DNA of 64,000 nt, from contig JBBJOI010000013.1 in NCBI GenBank assembly GCA_037721555.1, forward strand, positions 1-64,000, in the 5' to 3' direction. This document shows positions 15,801 through 25,451 of this stretch, one piece after another. The DNA comes from Gaiellasilicea sp037721555 (lineage in GTDB: Bacteria; Actinomycetota; Thermoleophilia; Gaiellales; Gaiellaceae). The notes under the pieces are model-generated. The model saw only the letters and a program-made list of their open reading frames with translations, did not search any database and was not told where the DNA came from. Position 1 is the stretch's first letter, and every line of letters begins with the position of its first letter. The translations under genes were made by a program, and so were the position numbers.

Positions 15801-16199
15801 TCAGTGTAGGCCGGGGCTGAGGACAGTGAGCCCGGCGGCCTCGGCGTCGGCGATGAGCCGGCGGTCGTAGCAGCAGAAGGCGCCGAGATCGTCACCGAGG
15901 GAGACCGCCGAGGCGAGGTGGATGGCATCGAGGCTACGGAGAACGCGTGGGCCCACTCGACCTGCGAGCCGACGAATGGCGTCGTCGAGCTCGATCAGAG
16001 ACAGCTCTGCGAGAACCATCCCCGCGCGCTCAGCGACGCCCGCCCTTTCAGCCACCCTGCGAACCTCCACCTCTCCGACGACGCTCGTCACCTGCGTCGG
16101 CCATCGCTCCAGCTCGACGAGGAGCGCAGCAGTCTCACGCTCCTCGCGCACCAGCTTCACGAGCGCCGAGGCGTCGCAGTAGAGCGAGCCGTCCGCCAC
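15801..16199 (-). CDS. PIN-domain ribonuclease toxin, VapC-like
   Basis: 132 residues. PIN-domain acidic residues are in place: Asp in LYCDASALVKL, Glu in GEVEVRR, Asp in SLDAIHLASA and the late Asp in CCYDRRL. Such proteins are Mg2+-dependent RNases that cut tRNA or rRNA when freed from their antitoxin. The start GTG lies 3 nt after the antitoxin stop, the usual antitoxin-toxin order. Confidence 0.88.
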   Translation of the reverse strand: MADGSLYCDASALVKLVREERETAALLVELERWPTQVTSVVGEVEVRRVAERAGVAERAGMVLAELSLIELDDAIRRLAGRVGPRVLRSLDAIHLASAVSLGDDLGAFCCYDRRLIADAEAAGLTVLSPGLH

Positions 16200-16202
16200 C
16201 CC

Positions 16203-16487
16203 CTAGAAACGGTCCTCGCGCAACTCGTCGAGCACTTCCGAGAGCGGTTTCGCCCCCGCCGGCGCCGGGGGAGGCGGACCGAGATCGGCCAGGTTCCCTC
16301 TCCCCACGCGCGCGATGCGGCCTTGCGCGACGAGACGCGCAAGCGTGTCATCCTGGGGCGGCAGAGGACTCAGAAGTGCTACGGGCGTGCCCCGCTCGGT
16401 CACCTCGAACGTTTCGCCGTCCTCGACACGCCGTAACCAGCGTGAGAGGTTCTGCCGCAGCTCCCGGACTCCCACGCGCTCGGCCAT
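16203..16487 (-). CDS. Phd/YefM-type antitoxin, VapB-like
   Basis: 94 residues from the ATG at 16487. The N-terminus VGVRELRQNLSRWLRRVEDG followed by FEVTERGTPVALLSP is the Phd/YefM DNA-binding fold. The proline-rich, acidic C-terminus (PPPPAPAGAKPLSEVLDELRED) is the disordered tail that would cover the VapC-like toxin. Expected to repress its own promoter. The ATG sits about 9 nt after a -10-like TACACT, so the transcript is probably leaderless; a longer frame to 16562 would run back over the promoter. Confidence 0.85.
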   Translation of the reverse strand: MAERVGVRELRQNLSRWLRRVEDGETFEVTERGTPVALLSPLPPQDDTLARLVAQGRIARVGRGNLADLGPPPPAPAGAKPLSEVLDELREDRF

Positions 16488-16525
16488 GTAGCACTTAGTG
16501 TAGCACAGAGGCATCATGCTTTCAG
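16488..16525 (-). promoter_or_regulatory. Promoter and direct-repeat operator of the antitoxin-toxin pair
   Basis: On the minus strand: a -35-like CTGAAA, 17 nt spacer, -10 TACACT (16502-16497), then ATG at 16487. Two exact copies of TGCTACA (16506-16500 and 16494-16488), 12 nt apart, flank or overlap the -10, a suitable site for autorepression by the Phd-like antitoxin. The promoter overlaps the end of the upstream gene. Confidence 0.5.
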
Positions 16526-17416
16526 CCAGCCGCCGATCGCGCCGACCAGCCGCGCCGACCACTCGTTGCGCTCCGGCCGGTCGCGCAGGAACTCGACGCC
16601 GAACAGGGCCGAATAGAGATCGACGATCCGCCGTTCACCCGCGGTCAGCGAGGCGAGCTCGAAGAGTGCGTGGACGTAGTGCAGGGAGCGCTCGTCCGCG
16701 TCACTCGTGACGGCCGTCTGCGTAAGCCCTAGATGGAGCAGCGGATCGCCATAGCAGACACAGTCGAAGTCGACGAAGCCGCTGAGCTCGCCCTCGTCCA
16801 CGATCACGTTCTTCGTCGTCAGATCGTCCAGGAAGCACGTCGGGGAGACAGACGCGAAGTAGTGCTGCTCGCGCTCGAGCGCCTCTCGCACGTCGGTCGC
16901 CGAGGGCGCGAAGTGCGGCGCAAGCGTGCGCTCGGTGAGCGCCATGATGTCGTCGAGCACGTTGCCCCACCTCCCGCAGTTACCGGGCTCACCGATGCCG
17001 ACGTAGCCGTAGCCGCCCGCGGAGGGCAGCTCGCGTACGCGCGCCTGCGCGTCCATCACCGCCTCGGCCACCGCCTCCATCTGCGCGGGCGTCATCGAGG
17101 GCAGCTCGTAACCCAGATCGCGACCCGGGAACCGCTCGAGGACGAGGTACGCGAACGGATAGCGACTTGCTTCGAGGTCGTGAAAGAGCACATGCGGGAC
17201 GGGCAGACCGAGACTCTTGAGGATCTCGAGGTTGTGCAGCGTCCAACGGAAGACGTCCGGATCGGGGTGCGTCCGCACGATCACGTGGGCGCCGCCACGT
17301 AGCCCGACGTCAAAGCTGGTGCTGTTGTGACCGTACGGCAGATGCTCCACGCTGAGCGGAGACCTCCCAGACCACGCCGCAACGAGCTCGCGCACGAGCG
17401 TCGTGGCCGCGTCCAC
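16514..17416 (-). CDS. Aminoglycoside phosphotransferase-family kinase
   Basis: 300 residues with the APH/choline-kinase fold: YGHNSTSFDVGL as a glycine-rich start, VLERFPGRDLG as the hinge, FLDDLTTKNVIV as the catalytic loop and FVDFDCVCYGDPLLHLG as the metal-binding motif. The usual HGD of the catalytic loop is LDD, so the histidine is replaced while the catalytic Asp and Asn remain. The substrate cannot be predicted; many environmental members act on small alcohols rather than antibiotics. Its 3' end overlaps the promoter of the VapBC-like pair. Confidence 0.8.
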   Translation of the reverse strand: MDAATTLVRELVAAWSGRSPLSVEHLPYGHNSTSFDVGLRGGAHVIVRTHPDPDVFRWTLHNLEILKSLGLPVPHVLFHDLEASRYPFAYLVLERFPGRDLGYELPSMTPAQMEAVAEAVMDAQARVRELPSAGGYGYVGIGEPGNCGRWGNVLDDIMALTERTLAPHFAPSATDVREALEREQHYFASVSPTCFLDDLTTKNVIVDEGELSGFVDFDCVCYGDPLLHLGLTQTAVTSDADERSLHYVHALFELASLTAGERRIVDLYSALFGVEFLRDRPERNEWSARLVGAIGGWLKA

Positions 17417-17461
17417 GCTGGCGACCGCTCCTAGACGAAGGATCGCCTCAGCGATCGTTCG

Positions 17462-17905
17462 TCAGGCGAGCTTCTCGCGCACGAGCTGGCTGACGGACGA
17501 GCCGTCCGCTCGCCCCGCGACCTGCGGCATCACGTCCGCCATCACGCGGCCGATGTCGCGCATGCTCGTCGCGCCGACCTCGGCGATCACGTGGTCGACG
17601 ATGTCCTCGATCTCGTCCTCCGAGAGCGGCTCGGGCATGAACTCCTCAAGGATCTCGAGCTCGGCCTGCTCCTGGTCGGCCTGCTCCTCCCTCCCGGCCG
17701 AGCGGAAGGCATGGTGGGCCTCCACCCGCTTCTTCCGCTCGCGCTGGAGTACCTGCAGCTCCTCGTCCTCCGAGAGCTGCCGCTGCAGCTCCTTCTCGGC
17801 CCCCTGCAGGCTCGAGAGGATCAGTCGGAGCGTGTCGCGGCGCACGTCGTCGCGCTCGCGCATGGCGTCCGTTAGCTGAGACTTGATCTCAGTGAGCAGC
17901 GTCAC
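17462..17905 (-). CDS. yqeY: GatB/YqeY domain protein
   Basis: 147 residues from GTG 17905. The opening LLTEIKSQLTDAMRERDDVRRDTLRLI and the later EFMPEPLSEDEI, MRDIGRVM and GRADGSSVSQLV are typical of YqeY, a stand-alone relative of the GatB tRNA-binding tail. Thought to interact with tRNA or tRNA-dependent amidotransferases; its exact role is unclear. It starts 25 nt after the HIT gene. A longer frame to 18019 overlaps the HIT gene and has no similarity. Confidence 0.9.
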   Translation of the reverse strand: MTLLTEIKSQLTDAMRERDDVRRDTLRLILSSLQGAEKELQRQLSEDEELQVLQRERKKRVEAHHAFRSAGREEQADQEQAELEILEEFMPEPLSEDEIEDIVDHVIAEVGATSMRDIGRVMADVMPQVAGRADGSSVSQLVREKLA

Positions 17906-17930
17906 AACTGCTCTCGTATCTGGGGCGCTC

Positions 17931-18293
17931 TCATTGGGGCATCCCGCTGATCTTCCCACCCAGGACGTGCCAGTGCAGATGGAAGACGGTCTGACCGCCG
18001 TCCGCGCCCACGTTGACAACGACCCGGTAGTCCGCGAGCCCGGCTCCTCTCGCCGTCTCGGCGACGAAGTCGAGCATCTGCTTTGCCTCCTGGGGGGAGA
18101 AAGCGCTCACGTCGCGGAACGTGTCGACGTGCCGCACCGGCAGCACCAGCAGGTGGGTCTCCGCCTGCGGATTGATGTCGCGGATCGCGACGAAGCCCTC
18201 GGTGCGGGCGACGTGGTCACCCTCACGCGCGAGTGCACAGAAGAGGCAGTCGTCAGGCAGCGACGATCCCCTCCTCCGTGACCGCGCGGGCAC
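17931..18293 (-). CDS. HIT-family nucleotide hydrolase
   Basis: A histidine-triad protein. CLFCALAREGD holds the N-terminal Cys pair, ETHLLVLPVRHV follows, and the catalytic HLHWHVLGG gives HxHxH. Hydrolyses nucleoside phosphoramidates or dinucleoside polyphosphates. Start problem: family members begin right at PDDCLFC, where the only candidate is a CTG at 18260, preceded at 9 nt by an excellent GGAGGAGG. The nearest standard start is GTG at 18293, which adds 11 residues and overlaps mtaB by 41 nt. I give the longer form; the CTG may be the real start. Confidence 0.9.
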   Translation of the reverse strand: MPARSRRRGSSLPDDCLFCALAREGDHVARTEGFVAIRDINPQAETHLLVLPVRHVDTFRDVSAFSPQEAKQMLDFVAETARGAGLADYRVVVNVGADGGQTVFHLHWHVLGGKISGMPQ

Positions 18294-19437
18294 GGACGCG
18301 GATAAGCTCCCCGACGGGTGCCTCGAGAAGCCACGGTGTGTAGTCGCCGCCGTACCCCCGGCCGGGCCGGTCCACGAGCACCTCGTCGCAGCGGCCGATC
18401 TTCGCGCGCCAACGCGCACGGCAGGCCTCGTCGGAGAGTGCCCGCAACCGCGCGCTCCGCTCCTTCTTCACCCGGGGCGCGACGGTGTCCTCGCCGGCGG
18501 TCCTCGTGCCGGGACGGGGCGAGTACGGGAAGACGTGGAGCTTCGTCAGCCGCGCGGCGCGCGCAAGCTCGAGCGTCCGCTCGAAAGCGGCGTCGTCTTC
18601 GCCCGGGAAGCCTACGATCACGTCCGCGGTCAGGTTGAAGTCGGCGAGCGGCTCGAGCTTGCGCAGATACGTCGCGACGGAGTAGCGGCGGCCCATCGCC
18701 CGTAGCACGCCGTCGTCGCCGGACTGGAGCGGGACGTGCAGGTGGTGCCCGACTGTGGGCGTCTCCAGCAAGGATGCGACGAGCTCCTCGTCAACGTGGT
18801 TGATCTCGATCGAGGAGAGTCGCAGGCGGCTCACGCCGTCGACCGCGCCGGCCTCCCGGATCAGCCTCGCGAGCGTGTAGCCCGCCTCGCGATCACGGAA
18901 GCAGCCGAGGTTGACGCCCGTCAGGACGATCTCCCGGTGACCCTGTGCGGCCCGGCGACGCACCTCGTCGAGGACGGCCGCCGCCGAGCGGCTGCGGGTC
19001 GCACCACGCACCTGCGGAATGACGCAGAACGCGCAGGAGAAGGAGCAGCCGTCCTGGATCTTCACGAACGCACGCACGCGGTCGAGCCGCGCGTCGGCCT
19101 GCACGCATCCGATGGCGCCGACATCACCGGCGATCCACTCCACCGCAGCCTCGATCTGACCAGAGACGACGGAGACGTTCTGCGGCAGTCCCGCGAACGC
19201 GTCTGCAGACAAGCGGGCGCCGCAGCCGCTGACGTACACGCGCACGTGCGTCCGAGCGAAACGCGAGATTGCTTGTCGCGACTTCGCGAGCGCTTCGTTC
19301 GTCACGCAGCAGGTGTTGACGACCGCGACATCGCCGGCGCCTTCGGTATGGCCGTCCCGCAGCAGCCGCTCGCGCACCGCCTGCATGTCGGTGTGGGAGA
19401 CCTTGCAGCCGAGGAAGCCGACCGAGAACTGCGCCAT
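18253..19437 (-). CDS. mtaB: tRNA t6A37 methylthiotransferase MtaB
   Basis: 394 residues. A radical-SAM enzyme adding a methylthio group to t6A37 in ANN-decoding tRNAs. The N-terminal UPF0004 domain has its three Fe-S cysteines in LGCK, NTCC and SGCG; the radical-SAM cluster is CSFSCAFC. HVPLQSGDDGVLRAMGRRY and VGFPGEDD are family signatures, and the C-terminus resembles a TRAM domain. The lack of a long extra domain and the t6A-type signature favour MtaB over MiaB. Lies between prmA and the HIT gene in one operon. Confidence 0.93.
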   Translation of the reverse strand: MAQFSVGFLGCKVSHTDMQAVRERLLRDGHTEGAGDVAVVNTCCVTNEALAKSRQAISRFARTHVRVYVSGCGARLSADAFAGLPQNVSVVSGQIEAAVEWIAGDVGAIGCVQADARLDRVRAFVKIQDGCSFSCAFCVIPQVRGATRSRSAAAVLDEVRRRAAQGHREIVLTGVNLGCFRDREAGYTLARLIREAGAVDGVSRLRLSSIEINHVDEELVASLLETPTVGHHLHVPLQSGDDGVLRAMGRRYSVATYLRKLEPLADFNLTADVIVGFPGEDDAAFERTLELARAARLTKLHVFPYSPRPGTRTAGEDTVAPRVKKERSARLRALSDEACRARWRAKIGRCDEVLVDRPGRGYGGDYTPWLLEAPVGELIRVRARAVTEEGIVAA

Positions 19438-19446
19438 CCCGGAAAC

Positions 19447-20142
19447 CTAAACGCGTACGTGGAGGTCGGCTGCCCAACCCGCAGCTTCGACCCGGTGCTC
19501 ACGCCGGAAGAAAGGGAGCGCCGGCTCGTCGGAGACGAGGTAGCCCGACGTGATGACGCGGCTGGCGCCCAAGCGCTCGCCCAGCGCGAGCACCGCCTCC
19601 TCGGCGATGTTCGCGACCGCCAACTCGGTTCGGGGCAGCGCGTCGCGCAGGTCTGCGAGCCGGACGTCGAGCCGGACGCCATTCACGGCTGCGTTTCGCT
19701 CGGTCGCCTCGACGGCCTCGGGATCGAAGTCGAAGGCGATGACGGGATCGAAGCCGAGCTTCTTCGCCGCGATCGCCAGCACGCCGGAGCCGCAGCCGAC
19801 GTCGAGCAGGCTGACGCGCTCCTCACGATCGAGCAGCTCCAGGCAGAGACGGGTGGTCGGATGACCCCCGGTGCCGAATGCGCGACCAGGATCGATCACG
19901 ACCGCCAGCGCGTCCGGCTCTGGCTCCTCCCAGGGCGGGCCGATCCAGAGACGGCCCACCCGCACGGGCCGGTGGAACTGTCGCCACCGCTCCTCCCAGC
20001 CCTCCTCGACAGGGCTCGTCGCCGCACCGCCGAAGGCCTGCCAAATCCGTTCCTCGCCGGCCGCGTTCGTGTATGCCGCCAGCTCGAGCGCGCCGCTCGA
20101 CTCGAGCTCCTCGAAGCCGGTCGGGAAGAGCTCGAGCATCAC
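19447..20142 (-). CDS. prmA: Ribosomal protein L11 methyltransferase
   Basis: At least 231 residues. SAM-dependent enzyme methylating ribosomal protein L11. RAFGTGGHPTTRLCLELL is the PrmA hallmark, then motif I LLDVGCGSGVLAIAA and VANI. The first standard start is GTG 20142, but PrmA-like sequence (RVSVTVPPARAEQARAV) continues 18 codons upstream to a CTG at 20196, so the annotated N-terminus is probably short or the true start is CTG. It sits 77 nt after dnaJ in the same operon. Confidence 0.93.
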   Translation of the reverse strand: MMLELFPTGFEELESSGALELAAYTNAAGEERIWQAFGGAATSPVEEGWEERWRQFHRPVRVGRLWIGPPWEEPEPDALAVVIDPGRAFGTGGHPTTRLCLELLDREERVSLLDVGCGSGVLAIAAKKLGFDPVIAFDFDPEAVEATERNAAVNGVRLDVRLADLRDALPRTELAVANIAEEAVLALGERLGASRVITSGYLVSDEPALPFFRREHRVEAAGWAADLHVRV

Positions 20143-20219
20143 GGCGCGCGCCTGCTCGGCCCGTGCGGGCGGGACGGTGACCGATACGCGCTTCAGGAGG
20201 TTCAGGTTCGGAACCGCCT

Positions 20220-21335
20220 TCAGCGGAGAGCACTCTTGAGCTTCTCGAAAAAGCCCTCGTCGCGTTTATAGGTGTCCTCGTCGGACTCTGCCTCGAACCG
20301 CTTCAGGAGGCTCCGCTGCTCGTCGGTCAGGCGGCGCGGGACAGTCACGTTGACGAGCACGCGCTGGTCGCCGCGGCCGAAGCGCTGGAGCACCGGCATC
20401 CCCTTGCCGCGGAGGACGCGCACCTCGCCGGGCTGTGTGCCAGGCTCGAACTCGAGGTCGAGATCACCCTCGAGCGTCGGAACCGGGACGGTGGCGCCGA
20501 GAGCGGCCTGGACGACCGTCAGGTCGACCGTCGAGAGGATGTGGTTGCCGTCCCGCTCGAAGCGCTCGTCGGCGGTCACCCGAACCTCGATATAGGCATC
20601 GCCCGCAGGGCCACCCGCGCCTGCGTGGCCCTCCCCCCGCAGGCGGATCTGCTGTCCGTCGTGGATCCCGGGCGGGATCTCGACGCTGAGCGTCTTCGTC
20701 TCGAGGAGGCGTCCGGCGCCTGCGCACTCGCTACACGCCCGCTCGACCACAGTCCCCATCCCGGCACACGTGCTGCAGGCCTGCGTCCGGACGAACTCAC
20801 CGAAGACGCTCCGCGAAACCTGCTGCAGCCGGCCGCTGCCGGCGCAGGTGGGGCACGAGAGCCGACCGGTGCCGGGTTCGGCGCCGTCCCCCGAGCACCT
20901 CGCACACGTTGTGGCCACCTCGATGTCCACACGCCGGCTCACGCCGGCGAACGCCTCCGAAAGCTCGATCTCCACGACGTTGCCGACGTCGCCGCCGCGC
21001 GCCGCGCCTCTGCTCCCGCCGCGGCCGAAGAGGTCGTCGCCGAAGAAGGCGGAGAAGATGTCGCCGAGGTTGCCAAGGTCGAAAGCGGTTGGCGTGAACC
21101 CGCCGCGGCGGAGACCGGCGTGGCCGTACCGGTCGTAGAGCTGCCGCGTCTCCGGGTTCGACAGCACCTCGTACGCCTCCGCGACCGCACGGAACCGCTC
21201 CTCCGCGTCCGGCTCCTGCGAGACGTCGGGGTGCAGCTCACGCGCCAACCCACGGAAGGCCTTCTTGACCTCCGCCTCGGACGCACCGCGCTCGAGGCCC
21301 AGAAGCTCGTAGAGGTCGCGCTCGGTCGTCGCCAT
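20220..21335 (-). CDS. dnaJ: Chaperone DnaJ
   Basis: 371 residues. The J domain (YELLGLERGASEAEVKKAF, then ELHPDVS with the HPD triad) stimulates DnaK ATPase. A short G/F region follows, then four CxxCxGxG zinc repeats (CARCSGDG, CPTCAGSG, CSTCAGMG, CSECAGAG) and the C-terminal substrate-binding domains. Directly follows hrcA, a common heat-shock pairing. grpE and dnaK are not in the window, so this is probably the second DnaJ. No CIRCE site is visible between hrcA and dnaJ. Confidence 0.96.
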   Translation of the reverse strand: MATTERDLYELLGLERGASEAEVKKAFRGLARELHPDVSQEPDAEERFRAVAEAYEVLSNPETRQLYDRYGHAGLRRGGFTPTAFDLGNLGDIFSAFFGDDLFGRGGSRGAARGGDVGNVVEIELSEAFAGVSRRVDIEVATTCARCSGDGAEPGTGRLSCPTCAGSGRLQQVSRSVFGEFVRTQACSTCAGMGTVVERACSECAGAGRLLETKTLSVEIPPGIHDGQQIRLRGEGHAGAGGPAGDAYIEVRVTADERFERDGNHILSTVDLTVVQAALGATVPVPTLEGDLDLEFEPGTQPGEVRVLRGKGMPVLQRFGRGDQRVLVNVTVPRRLTDEQRSLLKRFEAESDEDTYKRDEGFFEKLKSALR

Positions 21336-21393
21336 GGGTCAAGCGTAGCCTTGCGCCCAGATGCGCGATGCCGCGATCGCGGCATCGCTCGGC

Positions 21394-22416
21394 TCAGCCG
21401 TCGTAGGCGCTCTCGACGAGCCGTGAGAGCTCGAACGCGGCCGCACGAACAGTCCGCACCGCCTTCTCGTAGTCCATGCGAACGGGCCCCAGCAGGCCGA
21501 CGGTGCCGAGCGTGCGCGTCCGCAGGCCGTACGTGGCGCCCACGAGCGCGACGTCGTGCAGCCCGGGGTGGTCGAGTCCGACCTTGACGAAGGGCCTGCG
21601 GACGTCGAAGGACTCGCTCACGAGCTCGAGTACCGCTGCACGCTGCTCGAGGACTGAGAGCAGCCGACGGCATGCCTCGAGCTCGTCGGCGCGAACGTCG
21701 TCGAGCAAGGAGGCGGCGCCGCCCATATAGCGAGCCCGGCCGGGCGGGGTGGCGAGGTCGAGGAACGCCGGGCGCAGCGCGTCGAGGAAGCCCTGCTCGC
21801 GGGAGGAGCGGCTCTCCTCCTCGATCCGGCGGCGCAGGAGGTGGCTGCCGAGCCCGACGCCGACGAGCCGCTCGTTCAGGTACTCGTTCGCCCAGGCGGC
21901 AAGACCCGGATCAACCGGCTGCTCGAACGTGAACAGCTTCTTGGCGACCCCGCCGGAGGACGTGATCGTGACGACCATGACTACCATCGGCTGGAGCACG
22001 AGCACCTCGATGTGCCGGACGGAGGCGGTCCCGAAGCCGGGGGCGGAGACGAGCGCCAGCAGGCGCGTCACCTGCGAGAGCATCTCGGTCGTCGACTGGA
22101 GCGCGTCCTCGATCTCGCTGCGCATCGACGAGAGATCGAGCGGGAACCTGGCCGGCCGCGTCTCCATCCGCTCGAGCACATCCTCGGCATAGAACCGGTA
22201 CCCGGCTTCCGTCGGGATCCGACCGGCGGAGGTGTGTGGGTGCGTCAACAGGCCGAGAGCCTCGAGCTCGGCGAGCTCGCTCCGAACAGTCGAGGCGGAG
22301 ACGGCGAGGCCCGAACGCTCGACGAGCGCCTTCGAGCCGACCGGCTCGCGGGTGGCAACGTACTCCTCCACGACGCGGCGCAGGATGTCGCGCTGCCGTT
22401 TCGTGAGCTCGACCAT
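21394..22416 (-). CDS. hrcA: Heat-shock repressor HrcA
   Basis: 340 residues. The N-terminal winged helix (RQRDILRRVVEEYVATREPVGS and VSASTVRSELAELEALG) binds CIRCE operators; TSAGRIPTEAGYRFY is the family signature. HrcA represses dnaK/groE genes and depends on GroEL for folding. I looked for TTAGCACTC-N9-GAGTGCTAA upstream and did not find it, so autoregulation is not supported by the visible sequence. Nine nt after the hemW stop. Confidence 0.95.
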   Translation of the reverse strand: MVELTKRQRDILRRVVEEYVATREPVGSKALVERSGLAVSASTVRSELAELEALGLLTHPHTSAGRIPTEAGYRFYAEDVLERMETRPARFPLDLSSMRSEIEDALQSTTEMLSQVTRLLALVSAPGFGTASVRHIEVLVLQPMVVMVVTITSSGGVAKKLFTFEQPVDPGLAAWANEYLNERLVGVGLGSHLLRRRIEEESRSSREQGFLDALRPAFLDLATPPGRARYMGGAASLLDDVRADELEACRRLLSVLEQRAAVLELVSESFDVRRPFVKVGLDHPGLHDVALVGATYGLRTRTLGTVGLLGPVRMDYEKAVRTVRAAAFELSRLVESAYDG

Positions 22417-22425
22417 CCCTGGGAT

Positions 22426-23657
22426 TTAGGTGAGTATCTCGGCGGTGACGCCGCCACCGAGAAACCGTCCGCGGACTGTCAGCGCGAGCTCGCCGGTCGT
22501 GGTTGAGGACTGCAGGAAACCGAGCCGCTCCATCCGCGCCACCGCCGCGCCGTCGAGCGCCGCGCCAAGACCGGCCATCGCCAGAGGCTCGTCGAGCCGG
22601 AGGCCGAGGAGCACGCGCTCGCGGGCCTTTACGTCGTTGTCCAGGATCTCGAGCTCGCGCGCGGGCCGCGTGCCCTGGGCGAGGGCACCGAGGTAGCCCC
22701 GGAGGCTTGGTGCGTTCCGCCAGCGCCGCTCGCCGACGGTCGAGACGGCTCCGACGCCGACGCCGAGATAGTCGCGGCCGCGCCAGTAGCCCAGGTTGTG
22801 GCGCGCTCGTAGGTCGCGCTCGTCGCCTGTGCGGCAGAAGTTGGCGGTCTCGTACCAGCGGTAGCCACCGCCGACGAGGGTCTCGACGACGAGCTCGAAG
22901 TACCCCTCCATCGCCTCCCCTTGCCGTGCCAGCTCATCCCCGTAGGCGTGCGTGAATCGCGTCCCAACCTTCGCTTCGAGCTCGTAGCAGGAGAGATGTT
23001 CCGGGCCGAGCTCCAGCGCCTCCGCGAGATCGGCCGCGAGATCCGCACTGCTCTGACCCGGAATGCCGTAGATCAGATCCAGCGAGACGTTGTCGAAGCC
23101 GGCATCGCGAAGCGTCCGGTAGGCGAGCCTGACCGAGGCCGGCGTGGCGCGCCGCTCCAGCACCTCGAGGAGGTGCGGCTGGAACGACTGGGCGCCGAGC
23201 GAGATGCGGTTGACGCCGTGCTCGCGCAGCAGGTTGGCGAGGGCAGGGGTCACCGTCTCCGGGTTCGCCTCGACGGTGAGCTCGTGCGTCGCAGGCAGGG
23301 CCTGCAGCAGGCGCGCGAGCACGGCCGGCTCGGTGAACGTCGGCGTGCCGCCGCCGAGGAAGATCGTCTCGGGCTCACGCGAGAGGAACTTGCTCTCGAG
23401 GGCGAGCTCCGTCAGCAGTCCGTCGACGTAGGCGCCGTCCTGCCCCCCGCCGCCGCGAACAGTGACGAAATCGCAGTAGCCGCAACGGTGGGCGCAGAAC
23501 GGCAGGTGCACGTACAGGTGGCGCGCGAGCGCGTGCTCCGGTTCAGCCCCCCTCAAGGGCGTTGCGAGCCCCCCTACCGGAACGCCACGCGAGGAGCCGT
23601 TACGTGTCCGCAACCGCTGTGTGCCGACATCGTTCCGATCGAGCTCCAGCGGTAGGG

Positions 23658-23661
<4 letters not shown>
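22426..23661 (-). CDS. hemW: Radical-SAM HemW-like protein (HemN family)
   Basis: 411 residues from GTG 23661, which overlaps the lepA stop by 4 nt (GTGA). LYVHLPFCAHRCGYCDF has the radical-SAM CxxxCxxC and the extra Cys-residue context of HemN/HemW; IFLGGGTPTF and SLGAQSFQ follow. HemW proteins carry and insert haem; true coproporphyrinogen dehydrogenases have extra N-terminal residues not seen here. The first about 45 residues before LYVHLPF look non-conserved, so the real start might lie further in, but no other standard start fits. Confidence 0.88.
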
Positions 23662-25445
<1,784 letters not shown>

Positions 25446-25451
25446 GCGTGA

